Assembly (NCBI GenBank): GCA_902475825.1
Contig: CABSBA010000098.1
Location: 1 to 6,055 of the forward strand
Length of the DNA stretch: 6,055 bases
DNA from: an uncultured Collinsella sp.
Lineage (GTDB): Bacteria > Actinomycetota > Coriobacteriia > Coriobacteriales > Coriobacteriaceae
Reading direction: 5' to 3'
Under the pieces are notes generated by a model that was not told the origin of the DNA, ran no database searches, and saw nothing but the letters and a program-made list of their open reading frames with translations. Shown here piece by piece: positions 5,404 through 6,055 of the stretch (positions within the stretch are counted from its first letter, which is position 1; every line of letters begins with the position of its first letter). The position numbers and the translations under genes were made by a program.

Positions 5404-6055
5404 ATGCAGCTTTCTCAACTCGAATACCTTCAAGCGGTAGCGAACTACGGCGGCGTGCGCAAAGCGGCTCGCGCCGTTCACGTGAGCCCACAGGCCGTTT
5501 CGTCGGCAATCAAAAAGTTGGAATCTGAGTATCAGATTGTTTTGCTCGACCGATCGGCGGGGGAGGCTGTTTTGTCTCCGGCGGGCAGAGAATTTGCGCG
5601 TCGTGCACGCGTGATCCTGGCACAAGTCGACGATCTCAAAAAGTACGCTCAATCGGGGAACGGCGGCGTTTCGCCCGACGGCCACTTCCGTCTTTACGCC
5701 CCCTGCCTTCATGGGCGGGGGCGTCTTTTTTCCGAAAACTGGTACGACTCGTTTGAAAGCTTGCACCCCCAGATTCACCTTGATGTTTGGCATCAGCCAA
5801 CGGCCACATGCTTTGAATCACTTGTGCTTGGCATTTCGGATGCGGCCATCTCATTTGAGGAACCAAGGGACAGTGTCCTTTCTTCGAAATACCTGGGTGA
5901 AAAAGAGCTCAAGGTTCTTTCGTGCCCAGCGGGTCATCAATCTGTGGGCGCTATGACCGTTCGTGAGTTACTGGGCGGCAGGCTCGCTGTTCCCATTAAT
6001 TTGTCACCCTGTCTCAATGCGATTAACCAATGCCCTGAAGCCCAGCTCGTCAATT
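5404..6055 (+). CDS. LysR-type transcriptional regulator, 3' end cut by the window edge
   Basis: An uninterrupted frame of 217 complete codons opens at ATG 5404, six bases after GGAG (5394-5397), and is still open at the right edge. LysR proteins are usually near 300 residues, so about a quarter to a third is missing. The N-terminus is the winged helix-turn-helix DNA-binding domain: LSQLEYLQAVANYGGVRKAA (residues 3-22), the recognition segment VSPQAVSSAIKKLE (27-40), and LLDRSAGEAVLSPAGREF (47-64). A linker helix runs to about residue 82, and from about 93 (GHFRLYAPC) the start of the periplasmic-binding-like effector domain is visible. The ligand and targets are unknown. LysR genes often regulate a neighbouring divergent gene, but here the upstream gene is co-directional. 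Codon use is less biased than in the genes to its left, with AGA, AGG, CGA and CGG arginines and many TCA, TTG and CTT codons. A terminator-like hairpin lies inside the gene at 5696-5731. Confidence 0.9.
   Translation, partial: MQLSQLEYLQAVANYGGVRKAARAVHVSPQAVSSAIKKLESEYQIVLLDRSAGEAVLSPAGREFARRARVILAQVDDLKKYAQSGNGGVSPDGHFRLYAPCLHGRGRLFSENWYDSFESLHPQIHLDVWHQPTATCFESLVLGISDAAISFEEPRDSVLSSKYLGEKELKVLSCPAGHQSVGAMTVRELLGGRLAVPINLSPCLNAINQCPEAQLVN
5696..5731 (+). terminator. Intrinsic-terminator-like hairpin inside the lysR coding sequence
   Basis: ACGCCCCC (5696-5703) pairs perfectly with GGGGGCGT (5717-5724). After a bulged T (5704), GCCT (5705-5708) pairs with GGGC (5713-5716), leaving a 4-nt TCAT loop. 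The stem is followed by C and then six T residues (5726-5731), the form of a Rho-independent terminator on the plus strand. It spans lysR codons 98-110, and the reading frame is intact on both sides. A ribosome close behind the polymerase would prevent the hairpin from forming, so any effect would depend on weak or uncoupled translation. The structure is seen; termination is inferred. Confidence 0.55.

Noticed and set aside
5296..5793. 165-codon open frame on the minus strand across the HIT/lysR junction
   Set aside because: It overlaps two well-supported genes on the other strand and shows no recognisable domain.
5865..5881. Imperfect palindrome around GACAGTGTC within lysR
   Set aside because: It recalls GGGACAGTCCC-type repeats seen in many genomes, but it occurs once here, is in frame inside a coding sequence, and has a mismatch. 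A single copy is not evidence of a repeat family.

Overview
This window looks like ordinary chromosome from a high-GC actinobacterium. The codon bias, the gene set and my recollection of similar proteins suggest the class Coriobacteriia, with Collinsella or a close relative as the best guess. That assignment comes from memory of protein families, not from a database search. All recognised genes are intact except the last, which runs off the right edge. I see no rRNA, tRNA, CRISPR array, insertion sequence or phage gene.

Layout. Positions 1-1100 hold a leftward unit: a YegS/DgkB-type lipid kinase (183-1100), then a 30-residue single-span membrane protein (81-173) whose Shine-Dalgarno sequence overlaps the kinase stop codon, then a well-formed intrinsic terminator (1-47). 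A 98-bp divergent spacer (1101-1198) separates this from a rightward series. That series is ribonuclease D (1199-2332), a YugP-type membrane zinc peptidase (2397-3101), both subunits of exodeoxyribonuclease VII (xseA 3217-4668, xseB 4711-4977), a HIT-domain nucleotide hydrolase (5027-5362), and a LysR-type regulator (5404 to beyond 6055).

How the genes relate. The rightward genes are mainly housekeeping nucleic-acid metabolism. RNase D trims RNA 3' ends. Exo VII degrades single-stranded DNA and needs both adjacent subunits. The HIT protein probably hydrolyses nucleotide phosphoramidates or similar adducts. The zinc peptidase is a membrane protein with no clear functional tie to its neighbours. 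Gaps of 41-115 bp, a strong GC-rich hairpin before xseA and a consensus -10 before the HIT gene suggest several transcription units rather than one tight operon.

No undescribed multi-gene system is evident. The points most worth a second look are small: the 30-residue membrane protein coupled to the lipid kinase, a textbook terminator structure inside the lysR coding sequence, and a dyad that brackets the -10 element before the HIT gene. The kinase also has an atypical glycine-rich loop, and the divergent spacer carries overlapping -10 elements on the two strands.
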